From the NCBI RefSeq assembly GCF_964199755.1, contig NC_133898.1, positions 127,904,224-127,968,223 of the forward strand: a stretch of DNA of 64,000 nucleotides. The letters run 5' to 3'. The notes under the pieces were generated by a model, which saw nothing but the letters and a program-made list of their open reading frames with translations, was not told the origin of the DNA and did not search any database. Made by a program: the position numbers and the translations under genes. Each line of letters begins with the position of its first letter. The stretch's first letter is position 1. This DNA comes from Larus michahellis. Taxonomy: Eukaryota > Chordata > Aves > Charadriiformes > Laridae. Of this stretch, positions 1 through 10,400 are shown piece by piece.

Positions 1-1139
1 TTGGCCCAGATTTTTTTTGTCTGCTGACCTCTTGTGGCACCAGAACTGGGAGCAGCTGCATCTGGTGGTCAAGCTTCGTTAAGGCGGCAATTAACTACCT
101 CTTTGCAGTGTTGCTCTTCAACACATGCAGTAGGTCAGTTTTGGGGTGGTGGAGGAAATGAGAAGCCCTCTTGAGCTCCCTGCTCCTGACCACCATGGCA
201 GATTAGCGTTGCCTGCCAAGAGATCCCCCCCAGAGTCAGACCCTAAAGTACTTTGTGCAATTTCCCTCACTGGGGAGAGAAATTGAGGCAGGAAAGAGCA
301 ATGAAATATGGTGAGGCATTGGGATAAAAGGTATATTCATGTAACTACTCAGCAAATATACTTTATGTAGGAGTATGTTTTTTACATATATATACACACA
401 TACATATACTTGATGAATATTCAACAAGGCTGAAAAAATATACAAAGATGGCACCATCAGTATGTTGAGAACCAATAAAGGGTTACACACAGCAAACTCT
501 TAACAAAGTCACAATTAAAGCCTGTCTTTCATGGGACTGCCAGTTGGACGGAGATGTCATCCCGTGTGGCGTCTTCCCCAGTTATTTTCAAGTGAAGCAT
601 AGAGAGCACGCTTCACTTGGGGGGAAGAACACAGAGCTCCTTTGTGTTGCAAAAGCCGATTGCTTGCCAAGGTCTAAGGAACAGGGATGCAGTGTGTCCC
701 AAGACGTGTCCAGCAAACCACAGCGCCGAGTGGCCCTTACGCAAATCAAGATGACACAAGAACCCGGGCTGGAGGTCTGGGAATCCTTCTCAGAGGCGTC
801 AGAAGGGGAAAGCGATGCTTCTTTTTCTCTGGCAGGGGGAGAAGCAGGAAAAGAAGCTTTTGGGCTGGAAACTTTGAGCTGTCAGTGATCCCAAGGGACA
901 CTTTGCCACGTGGAGAGACCAGCTGTCTGGGACCAAACTGCTGCTGTCACCGCCGGGAAGCAAGAAGCTGCGGGAGGCTCCTACCCCTTGGCTTTTGAGT
1001 GTGTCATCCCACTGGTGACTGGTCTCATCTCCTCCTGGATGGGCTGTCCCCTCTCCTCAGTCCTGTCCCTGTGCAGATACTACATGACACGCAGGCAGGG
1101 ACCCTCTCATTCATCTCTGCCTCCTTCTCTTCTCCCCAG
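1..1139. other. 5' flank of AvBD5, no gene recognised
   Basis: I see no gene here. A short TA/CA-rich stretch lies at about 385-412. The part from about 680 to 890 matters because an inverted, diverged copy of it occurs in each of the five B cassettes (for example about 20080-20290), fused to an AvBD5 signal-exon remnant. The non-coding first exon and promoter of AvBD5 should lie in this flank. I could not place a TATA box or the exon with confidence. Confidence 0.5.
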
Positions 1140-1160
1140 AGCTGCCGGCGACTCCCAGCC

Positions 1161-2117
1161 ATGCAGATCCTGCCTCTCCTCTGTGCTTTCCTCGTCCTGA
1201 TGCTCCAGGGAGCAGCAGGTAAGAAATGGTGGGGGGGAACATGGAGGATTTGTCCTTAGTCAATTACTTGTAGGGAGGATTTGCCATCTGTGATGATGAG
1301 TCACATGTGACTTCTCCTGTTTGCTGTGGCATTTCCCCTGGGGTACCTCACACCCCATAACTTTGAGAAAAGGCTCCTGGCTGCAGATTCTGCAGCTGGG
1401 ACCTTGTAACAAAGCTCTTGCACTCCACAGATGAGGTTTTGCTAGATTCTCTGTGCCTCCTGGCCCCTGCCTGTCCAAGTCAGCAGCACAGGGCACAGCA
1501 GCCCTGCAGGAGAGGAGGAGGAGGGAGGAAGGCAGATCCTACTTCCACCTTTGAATCCTCCTTTGTGCCATGTGGGACCCAGTAAATGTGTTGGAGACCC
1601 TCTCCCAGAGGCTACTGAGGGATGGTAGAGAGTCTCCCATCCAAGTGCCGCAAACGTCATGGCTGATTTCTGCTGCAGACACCTGCCTGGGCATTCGTGG
1701 CAGGGGATAGACATGGGTTGGGCTAATGCTGGCCATGCCAGCACCAGGGTCTGCTCTCAGAATCTCGGCAGGGCCATGCTGGAGGTCTCCCCTTTCTATG
1801 CTCTGCAGGGCTGTCCCGAGCTCGAGGATCACCCCAGGACTGTGAGCGCCGCGGGGGCTTCTGCTCTCACGGCTCGTGCCCTCCAGGGATCGGTCGCATT
1901 GGCATTTGCTCCAAGCAAGACTTCTGCTGTCGGAGGTAGGTTCAGGGCTGCCTGAAGGGCTGGGGTTGCTGCCTGTTGGGGTTGGAGGTGAGGCTGATGG
2001 AGAAAGAGAGGATAATATGCAGCTTAAGGGCATGGGGACAGCCCTGAGCCCTCACTGCTGCCCTGGTTGGGACAGGCACTGCCAGATGTTTTCTCCTGCA
2101 GCCGATGGTATCCCTGA
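1161..2117 (+). CDS. AvBD5: Avian beta-defensin 5, intact, three coding exons
   Basis: AvBD5 is a secreted cationic antimicrobial peptide of epithelia and leukocytes that acts on microbial membranes. The coding exons are 1161-1218, 1809-1935 and 2102-2117, all with GT-AG borders; the first coding exon has its acceptor at 1139/1140. The product is 66 residues, the length of chicken AvBD5. Residues 1-20 are the signal peptide (MQILPLLCAFLVLMLQGAAG). The mature part carries six cysteines in the order C-x6-C-x4-C-x9-C-x6-CC. The core begins DCERRGGFCSHGSCPPGIGR and the protein ends CCRSRWYP, very close to chicken AvBD5 (ends CCRSRWYS) as I recall it. The start is the only ATG giving the signal peptide in this exon. 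It is single-copy in the window and borders the amplified array, and its 5' part is also present as inverted fragments in the B cassettes. I could not assign a poly(A) signal. Confidence 0.95.
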
Positions 2118-3796
2118 TGGCCTCCTGGGTCCCTGGCACCGACCTCTGAGCAGCCCTCTGAGAACACCCTGAGCCCTGCAGTGTGGTCAGGATGATGCTG
2201 CACGAAGGCACTAAACACTGCCAGGAGCGGCAGCAACCTCGGGCAGCCAGACCATGGTCCAGTGGGAATCCTGTACCCCAACATCCCCAATACAAGGTGG
2301 TGGTTTGCATTCCTGCCAAGATGTGTGGGTTTTTTTCCCAGGGAGCAGTGTGTGCGTGTGTACGTCTCTTTTTTCCCATGTGGGGGGAAGGGCAGAGAAG
2401 ATGGGGTGAATTCCTGGTAGGCACAGACCAACACACACCCCTCCGCCCTCACCTACCCTCTCTCCAAGTTGTCCCCGAGCCACAGCAGCATCCCCACCAT
2501 TGTTTGTGTGGGACCTACAGGGACCTCAACACCAGCCTCCCCTCTCAGCAAGGACATCCCTGCCCCGCACACTGAGGGTCAGGGATGGGGGTGCTGCTGT
2601 GAACCCCCGAACTTCAGTGGGTACCTGCTAGTTCCCATTGGGTCTCATACTTGGTCAGGAGTCCCTGTGGGGCTGTTTCAAAGGACATGGTGCTCTGGTG
2701 GCCTTGGGTCCATACCCAGCTCTGGTGCATGGCACCAGGGGGTGTTGTGAGGGTTCAGGGGTAGCTGGGGGGTAGGGGAAGTCATCCTTCCCCTGAGGAA
2801 ATAGGGGATGGTGGCTGGATCAGGGGGCCACTCAGGAACTTGGGATTGAGTTGGGGGTCAGCGCTGTATGTAGAGGTTCAAGACCTGGGGTTTGGCTGAG
2901 GGGGGTCACTTAGGAGCCCAGGACCGTGCTGGGGGTCAGCATTGCTGGCAAGCTTAGGGGCAGACTGATGATGCTCAGATCAGGAAGGCCATGATGGTGT
3001 TCACTGCATTGCCATGGGGCAATCATCATGGGGACTGGCAGGGCAGTGGGACTGGGACTGCCTGGGGCATTGGGCACCTCCATGGGCACGGACCAAGGCC
3101 AGGCTGGGAAGTCAGCCATGGGTCAAGGACCAGGTCTAGATCAGCAGGGCCAAGCTACAGCTCTGGTAGGGTCCAGCACAAGATCTCCAGCTCAAAGCAA
3201 CTCCCCTGGGCAGGGGCTGGCCCCAGCCATGGTCTCTGTGCAGAGTGGGCTGGAAGCCCTCTCCACACCATAATCTGCAGCCCTTGGCTGTTCTGGCCCT
3301 GGACTCGTCCTGAACCTGGTACCACACCTCCAGGAGTGAGGACGCTCCCAGGACCCTTACACCTACAAAGACACCACCACGGATACCTATTCCTTCTTCT
3401 ATGGATTGCTGCTCATATTCCCATTGCACATCTCTCTGGTAGGTGGCACCAAATCCCTGGTCTCTGATGTATCCAACCTCAAGACCCTTTATCTCTTCAG
3501 GATCCAACTCCCACAGCTTTGGTCTCTCTGGCCAAGGCACCAGCGCTCTTGGTACTCTCTCCTATACCTAGTACTACAGCGCAAAGTTTTCTAGAGGACT
3601 GCACAGCCATGTAGACACACCATAGACAGATGGTTTGTACAGAAAATCATTAGAAATAAAGTTCCCTAGGAATATAGGACAGATTATGGTGATCAGATGT
3701 AAAGCATGTCCAGAGAAGCAAATTGACCATCAGCCTGCTTACATGAGCTTAGCCCCTTTCATCCCTGGCTTCTCGGTTTCTCATGACCCATTCCTC
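2118..3796. other. Unassigned region between AvBD5 and CR1
   Basis: This stretch holds the 3' end of AvBD5 and intergenic DNA. I recognise no further exon. An AATAAA hexamer lies at 3655-3660, about 1.5 kb past the AvBD5 stop, and cannot be tied to that gene. Reading frames over 100 codons occur on both strands, but they overlap each other and show no family resemblance. Confidence 0.4.
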
Positions 3797-4992
3797 CATA
3801 GAATCATAGAATCATAGGGTTGGAAGGGACCTCTGGAGATCATCCCGTCCAACCCCCCTGCCAGAGCAGGGTCACCTAGAGCAGGTTACACAGGCACACG
3901 TCCAGGCGGGTTTTGAATGTCTCCAGAGTTGGAGACTCCACCACCTCCCTGGGCAGCCTGTGCCAGGGCTCTGCCACCCTCAAAGGAAAGAAGTTCCTCC
4001 TCATGTTTAGGTGGAACTTCCTGTCCTCAAGTTTGTGCCCATTACCTCTTGAGCTGTCACTGGGCACCACTGAAAAGAGCCTGGCCCCATCCTCCTGACA
4101 CCCACCCTTTCAGTATTTATAAGTGTTGATAAGGTCCCCCCTCAGCCGTCTTTTTTCCAGACTGAAGAGACCTAAATCCCTCAACCTTTCTTCATAAGGG
4201 AGATGTTCCAGTCCCCTCATCATCTTGGTAGCCCTTTGCTGTCCCCTCTCCAGCAGTTCCCTGTCCTTCTTGAACTGGGGAGCCCAGAACTGGACCCAGT
4301 ACTCCAGGTGAGGCCTCACCAAGGCAGAGTAGAGGGGGAGGACGACCTCTCTCGACCTGCTGGCCACACTTTTCTTGACGCACCCCAGGATGCCATTGGC
4401 CTTCTTGGCCACAAGGGCACATTGCTGACCCATGGTCATCCTGTTGTCCACCAGGACTCCCAGGTCTCTCTCCACCGAGCTGCTCTCCAGCAGGTCAGCC
4501 CCCAGCCTGTACTGGTGCGTGGGGTTATTCCTCCCCAGGTGCAGCACCCTACACTTGCCCTTATTGAATTTCATAAGGTTCCTCTTTGCCCGAATCTCCA
4601 GCCTGTCCAGGTCTCTCTGGATGGCGGCAAAGCCATACAGAACCCCCCCCAGCTTTGTGTCATTGGCGAACTTGCTGAGGGTGCACTCTATCCCCTTGTC
4701 CAGGTCATTGATGAATATATTGAAAAGGACTGGACACAGTACTGACCCCTGGGGAACACCACTTGTCACTGACTTCCACCTAGACTCTGTGCCCCTGATC
4801 ACGACCCTCTGAGCTCTGTCTTTCAACCAGTTATCTATCCACCTTACTGTCCATTCATCAAGCCCTCTCTTCCTAAGCTTCCCTATGAGGATGCTGTGGG
4901 AGACCGTGTCGAACACCTTGCTTAAGTCAAGGTAGACCACATCTACCGCCCTCCCTCATCTATCCATCCAGTCATGCCATCATAGAAGGCTA
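3797..4992 (-). mobile_element. CR1 LINE, 5'-truncated, with reverse transcriptase C-terminal part
   Basis: This is a non-LTR retrotransposon of the avian CR1 family on the minus strand. The CR1 3' tail repeats (ATTCTATG units) appear at the left end, about 3797-3815. A minus-strand frame at 4110-4940 reads 276 codons of reverse transcriptase. It contains the [11 protein letters not shown] block, the [13 protein letters not shown] block, and FANDTKL where family members normally have FADDTKL, so the catalytic pair looks altered. It also has the usual C-terminal stretch up to LINTYKY. The element ends at about 4992 where a second CR1 begins, so it lacks the endonuclease and ORF1 parts. The long open frame suggests a fairly recent insertion. 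Confidence 0.93.
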
Positions 4993-5625
4993 TCATAGAA
5001 TCATAGACATATAGAATTTTCATGGTTGGAAAGGACCTTTGAGATTATCGAGTCTAACCATTTTCCTCATGTTTAGATGGAATTTCCTGTATTACAGTTT
5101 GAGCCTGTTGCCCCTTGTCCTGTCTCTGGGCACCACTGAGAAGAGTCTGGCCCCATCTTCTTGCCATGTGCCCTTTAGATATTTATAAGCATTGATGAGA
5201 TGCCCTCTCAGTCTTCTCTTCTCCAGGCTGAACAGCCCCAGGCCTCAGCCTTTCCTCACAAGAGAGGTGGTCCAGTCCCTTGATCATCTTTGTAGGCCTT
5301 TGCTGCACACTCTCCAGCAGTTCCCTGTTCTTCTTGAATCGAGAAGCCCAGAATTGGACAGAGAACTCCAGATGTGGCCTCACCAGGGCAGAGCAGAGGG
5401 GGAGGTTGACCTCCCAAAACCAGCTGGCCATGCTTTTTTTAATGCACCCCAGGTGACCATTGGCCTCCTTGGCCACTAGGGCACATTGCTGGCTCATGGT
5501 CATCCTGTTGTCCACCAGGACGCCCAGATTCCTCTCTGCAGAGCTGCTTTCCGACCTTTCAGGGCAATTGAAGCCCTAACCTGTACTGGTGCATGTGCTA
5601 ATTGCTCCCAAGGTGCAGGATCCTG
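4993..5625 (-). mobile_element. Second CR1 LINE fragment, older
   Basis: Another minus-strand CR1 fragment directly abuts the first. It starts with its own tail-repeat block at about 4993-5010 and runs to about 5625, where CR1 similarity ends. A minus-strand frame at 5183-5515 still shows the CR1 C-terminal pattern ([32 protein letters not shown]) but is more eroded than the neighbouring element, with little left of the last 40 codons. Its right edge is where similarity to the A-to-A link of the array begins. Confidence 0.85.
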
Positions 5626-6146
5626 AACAAAAATCCACAAACTGTCTTGATCAAGTTCACATCTCCAAGGCGTATTAAGTCCTATACACCTTCATTCAAT
5701 AGTCTCCCTTAGTTTGCATACCTTTGCAAAGAGGTGTTTTTCTATTGAACCAAATTTGTGAGTTTAGTACAGTTTTAAGAGCAGTGAATTCAAATGGTAT
5801 TAGGTGAGCTGTGATCTCCCCTGATTGCTCTTCCTCTATTCACTGTTTCTTGATCTGAGCAGTCATCCGAAAAGTACCATTATGCTTGTAACTTCCTGGA
5901 ATGTTGAATGCAAATCACCTTGGCAAGGATGAAGCTCTTCTTGTAATGTTAAAAGAGGAGAAAACTAAAATATTTTGCATGATCCTCCATGTCACTCACC
6001 ACTTCCTTACCAAGGAAACTGATGGGAAAGGAAGAAAGAAATATTTTATCCTTTCATGGCCCTGCTTGCTACTGGTGTCTCCCCCAACCACTCTGCATTG
6101 TCCATCCCAGGCAGTTCCTGCCAAGGCGCCGCAGCACGTGTGCCCG
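5626..6146. other. Diverged first copy of the A-to-A link
   Basis: From about 5628 the sequence resembles the short links between A cassettes (compare 9375-9739, 12990-13350, 42720-43079). It is clearly more diverged near the CR1 edge and becomes nearly identical by about 5990. It holds no gene. It marks the left edge of the amplified array and probably represents the original single-copy flank of the founding gene. Confidence 0.6.
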
Positions 6147-6278
6147 CTGTGAGGTGGGGTGTCACAAGAGCTGTTGCATGAGGATAACGGTGAAGATTGC
6201 AACAGCCCCCAGGAGGCACCTCAGCCTCTCCCATTGCTTCAGAGAGGGATCGTCCCCACACAGCTGGGTCGCTTTCTC

Positions 6279-6344
6279 ATTGGCCAAGGGGAGATGGGTC
6301 AGCAGGAATAAGCGCACGTCCCACCCCCCAGCAATGGTATAAAA
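6279..6344 (+). promoter_or_regulatory. Promoter of A1: inverted CCAAT and TATA box
   Basis: TATAAAA lies at 6338-6344 and an inverted CCAAT (ATTGG) at 6279-6283, about 60 bp upstream, a standard spacing. Further upstream is attgcaac (about 6197-6204), which resembles a C/EBP half site. Transcription should start near 6368, and the non-coding exon 1 ends at donor 6447/6448. The same arrangement precedes every A gene. Confidence 0.8.
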
Positions 6345-6806
6345 CCCAGGCGTTTGAGCCAAAACAGTACTCCTTGCACCCCAGGGCAGCTGGACGCCAG
6401 CGATTCCTGTTGGGTTCTTACTGCCTGAACAGCAAGACCTTCATCAGGTAGGTAATTGCTGGCTCTCTTTCTGGAAAAGTGACCATTCAGCTCCTCTGTT
6501 CAATTCCCATCACTCGAGACTCATCTGCATGGCCAACTGCTGGAAGTATCCATGCATGTAATTAGGCCACCAGAGATGTCTGGGAAAAAAGAATCATTGC
6601 AAGACATGCAGAGTGGTACGGAGCTCAGAATTGTTCTTAAGCCAAAGGTAGAGGGAACACCATCTGCTTGAGTTGGAGGTAGGCTCTCTGCAGTTTAGTA
6701 TCCTGGGCAGAGTGCCCAGGCTTCTGCACCACCTGGGTCCTCCATGTCCTTATTGCCGCGGTGTCCCCCTCCGCAGCCCCGTCCAGACCCGGGACAGGTG
6801 TCAGCC

Positions 6807-8306
6807 ATGAAGATCCTGTACCTGCTCTTCTCCATCTTCCTCCTGTTGATCCAGGGTGCTGCAGGTGAGAGGGAAAGAAGGGAGGTGGGGGAGGGGTGAG
6901 TGCCCATCAGAGGGGTTTCCCGTGTGCCGCAAAGTCTCCACGTCACTTGCAGTGATGCAAAGGTTAGCGGGGATGGAGAAGGCATTTTCCACATGCCCTT
7001 CCAAGAGCACATGGTAGAGCGAGCTCTTGGCAACAGAACTCTGGCTTCTTCTGTGCGTCAGGAAGGGGTTTCCTTTCAGGTTCCAGCCCTGCACCCAGCT
7101 GTTCCTCTTTGGGTGTCCCTGGAGGATCTTTTGAGCTGTGCAGGGATGGGAGAGCCCCAGGGGGTTGTTGGCTCTGTGGGTTGCCGGCGGCACAAAGCGG
7201 TCCCTTCTGGTCTAGTGCCGTCTCAGCAGCGTGTCCCAACACCTCATTGCCCCAAGGCATGATCCCTGCAAGGGCTGGGCAAGGACTTTCCATCAGAGGT
7301 GACTCCAAGGCAAGGGTGCAGCCAGGACAGGGAATTGGGCCGCAGGCAGTGCTCTGCTTGCCAGCTCTGCTGGTCCAGGCAGTGGTGGACATGAAGCTGG
7401 GGAGCCACCATGGCTCTTCCTCGACCTCATGCTGTTCTTCCCCACGGTCTGTCCTTGTGTGCACCCACGCTGGTGTGAACGAGTCCTTCTGGGTGAGACA
7501 TGTTGCCATTGAAGCTGTGGCTATGGTGAGCTTGAAGCTGAGCCCATTTATTGGCCTGAAATGCATGGGGGGGTGTGAGCATTTCTGCAACCACGTGCTG
7601 CTAGACCAGATTATCCCTTTAATGTTTTGTGTGTAGCATTCCCCATGGAAACAAGAAGCACAATTCAATGCAGAATAAGAGGGGGACAGTGCACTTATGG
7701 GCGTTGCCAATACCCTTCAAGACCTTTTGGGAGATGTTCTGGATTTCAACGCTGCTGCAAAGGGTAAGGTCCTGAGTAGGGAAAGAGTTTCCTCCTTTCT
7801 CCAAACAAATATCCGTTACAAATATCTTTCTAGCCAATGCCTGGTAAATTCTCTCCTGCATTTCTGCTTTGTGGGAGAGGCCCAAGAAGGAAGGGAAAAG
7901 CCCTTGAAGGTCTGGTCCTGCCTGCTGTGGGACTGCATGAACCCTGGCACACCCAGCACCCGCCAACGCTCCTTCAGTGCCGCGACACTCATTCAGGCTT
8001 TGCAGAGGGCTCTCCCAAGCCAGCCAAGAGCAAAGCACGCACTGTCCTTGGACAGTATCGAGCACACGATCCTGCTTTTGCTGCATCTGGATAGGCTTGG
8101 AGTCAGGGCTGCCAGCACTAAGACAACACAGGTCCAAAGTGTGTGCAATAAGGACGGAACCTCACCTCCGTGGAGCCTGATGCTCTTGCACCATAGACCT
8201 GTCTTGTCCTTGCAGGGGAGGTGTGAGAGGGTGCGAGGAAGGGAAAAGTAAGTTACAAGAGGTAACGTGCTCATCTCCTTTCTTCATACAGCATCTGGGG
8301 TTGAGA
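6807..8306 (+). CDS. AvBD1/3: AvBD1/3-type beta-defensin A1 (peptide type P1)
   Basis: This is a secreted cationic host-defence peptide. Non-coding exon 1 ends at 6447 and the acceptor before the start is 6776/6777. The coding exons are 6807-6864, 7637-7763 and 8294-8306, all GT-AG. The product is 65 residues. Residues 1-19 are the signal peptide (MKILYLLFSIFLLLIQGAA), followed by a pro-segment AFPMETRSTIQ. The core has cysteines at 31, 38, 43, 53, 59 and 60 (C-x6-C-x4-C-x9-C-x5-CC). It begins CRIRGGQCTYGRC, which recalls chicken AvBD3 (QCRIRGGFC) and penguin spheniscins, and the tail CCKGIWG recalls AvBD1 (CCKRIWG). I therefore place it only in the AvBD1/AvBD3 clade. The mature peptide is about +7. 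Poly(A) signal AATAAA is at 8518-8523. This core type occurs once in the window. Confidence 0.93.
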
Positions 8307-9034
8307 CCCTGAACTCTGCAAGCAGGACGTCCCCCTCGCTTCTGGCTCCTGGACCCATCTCCTGATGTCCTCTCCCCTCCCTGCCTCTGCCGTCCCCAGG
8401 TGCTGTGACAGCAGGAGTGGAAGCGCTGCTCCTGCTTGATGCCCGGGTGCTCGTGGGCCAGAGCCATCCCGTCACAGACCTGGTGCTGTTGGGGCAGAGG
8501 CTGCTTTTCCCGGCTTGAATAAAGATGAGCAGTTTGGCATTGCAGCGTGTGGGACGTGTGGCTATTCTGTTGTGGTGGAGGGTGTTTTGTGCCTGCTGGC
8601 TCTGGTGGTGGTGGTGGGTTGGTGTCAGGAGAAGCACCGGGACTTGCTGGGGGTCACAAGCATGGCTGTCCCTGGGGTGCTCTTAACTGGCAGTGGCGTG
8701 TTGACACTGATCCTGCCAGTCCCTGCTGGGCCAAGGGCTTTGCTGTGGGTGTGATGGAGGTGCTCTACGGATGGTCCCTCCTGGGAAGTGGGAGGCCTGT
8801 CCTGCTCCTGCCGGTCACGGCTGTCCCTTGCCCCTGACAGCCATGGGAATCCCTCACAGGATTCATGTGCAGGGCTGTGCTGGGTGGTGTGTCCCTTGGT
8901 TGGGCATGGCCAGGGACGCCCTCCCAACCAGCCCTAGAGGCCCTGATGTTCCCCCTTGTCCTGCTCCAGCATGCTGCAGCCCTCCTGGCTGTGGGCCATG
9001 TGGGAGATGCGTTGCACCACTACTTGTCTCAGCA

Positions 9035-9063
9035 GGCAGGAGGAGGAGGAGGAGGAGGAGGTC
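9035..9063. repeat. GGA triplet run, variable between copies
   Basis: A GGA/GAG triplet microsatellite in the 3' flank of A1. Corresponding runs follow every A gene (near 12637, 16250, 24758, 33260, 42366, 45979, 54505 and 63001). In one fixed frame they hold 7, 5, 5, 5, 5, 5, 5, 6 and 3 GAG units in window order, so length changes faster than the surrounding cassette. Confidence 0.75.
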
Positions 9064-9342
9064 ATGCAGGTCCGGCTCCAGGTGACCTGTGAACTGTGTC
9101 CTATTCACTATGGCCCTGAAATGTCCAAATTTGTAGTCCCACAGGGAGTAAGCAGGTTGACTTCTTCTCTCTGCCCGGCTGGAGGCAATCTGCGATGACA
9201 ATGCTCTTCTCCATCATAGGCTCTGCTCCATCAAAGGCAGTGACCTCTACCTGTCTGCAGAAGCAAACCTCACGCTTTAGGTTCCCTGCGTGGTTCCATA
9301 CCTACTTGTGTCTACACACTCGTGTGTGTGTGAGCAACTACT

Positions 9343-9739
9343 GAACTATCTCATGTTATGGACTATCACATAACTCCTATAAAACCACAAACTCTCTTGA
9401 TCAAGTCCACACCTCCAAGGCCTAGTAAGTCCCCTAGTCCCACTTCATTTGCATAGTCTCTGTTCACTGTTTGTATCTCTGAGCAGCCATCAGGAAGGTA
9501 GCCTTATGCTTGTCACTTCTTGCCATGCCAAATGCAAGGATGAAGCTGTTCTTTTACGTAAACTATTTTGTACAATCCTCCATGGCACTCACCACTTCCT
9601 TACCAAGGAAACTGATGGGAAAGGAAGAAAGAAATATTTCATCCTTTCATGGCCCTGCTTGCTACTGGTGTCTCCCCCAACCACTCTGCATTGTCCATCC
9701 CAGGCAGTTCCTGCCAAGGCGCCGCAGCACGTGTGCCCG
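9343..9739. repeat. Short A-to-A link after A1
   Basis: This spacer of about 0.4 kb joins gcaactact of one A cassette to the pre-promoter of the next. Near-identical copies lie at 12954-13350, 39073-39469, 42683-43079 and 63311-63705. No gene or element is recognised in it. B cassettes replace exactly this segment in the other junctions. Confidence 0.8.
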
Positions 9740-9931
9740 CTGTGAGGTGGGGGTGTCACAAGAGCTGTTGCATGAGGATAACGGTGAAGATTGCAACAGC
9801 CCCCAGGAGGCACCTCAGCCTCTCCCATTGCTTCAGAGAGGGATCGTCCCCACACAGCTGGGTCGCTTTCTCATTGGCCAAGGGGAGATGGGTCAGCAGG
9901 AATAAGCGCACGTCCCACCCCCCAGCAATGG

Positions 9932-9938
9932 TATAAAA
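9932..9938 (+). promoter_or_regulatory. TATA box of A2
   Basis: TATAAAA, with the inverted CCAAT about 55-60 bp upstream as at A1. Exon 1 ends at donor 10041/10042. Confidence 0.8.
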
Positions 9939-10400
9939 CCCAGGCGTTTGAGCCAAAACAGTACTCCTTGCACCCCAGGGCAGCTGGACGTCAGCGATTC
10001 CTGTTGGGTTCTTACTGCCTGAACAGCAAGACCTTCATCAGGTAGGTAATTGCTGGCTCTCTTTCTGGAAAAGTGACCATTCAGCTCCTCTGTTCAATTC
10101 CCATCACTCGAGACTCATCTGCATGGCCAACTGCTGGAAGTATCCATGCATGTAATTAGGCCACCAGAGATGTCTGGGAAAAAAGAATCATTGCAAGACA
10201 TGCAGAGCGGTACGGAGCTCAGAATTGTTCTTAAGCCAAAGGTAGAGGGAACACCATCTGCTTGAGTTGGAGGTAGGCTCTCTGCAGTTTAGTATCCTGG
10301 GCAGAGTGCCCAGGCTTCTGCACCACCTGGGTCCTCCATGTCCTTATTGCCGCGGTGTCCCCCTCCGCAGCCCCATCCAGACCCGGGACAGGTGTCAGCC

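Noticed and set aside
8294-8368. Assigning the A genes to AvBD3 with a long tail
   Set aside because: The canonical GT donor of exon 3 puts the last exon in the phase ending IWG and stop. The long tail needs a non-canonical donor in every A copy.
8595-8625. G-rich TGG repeat in the 3' flank of A genes as a regulatory G-quadruplex
   Set aside because: The G runs are mostly pairs and it lies past the poly(A) signal; nothing else supports a role.
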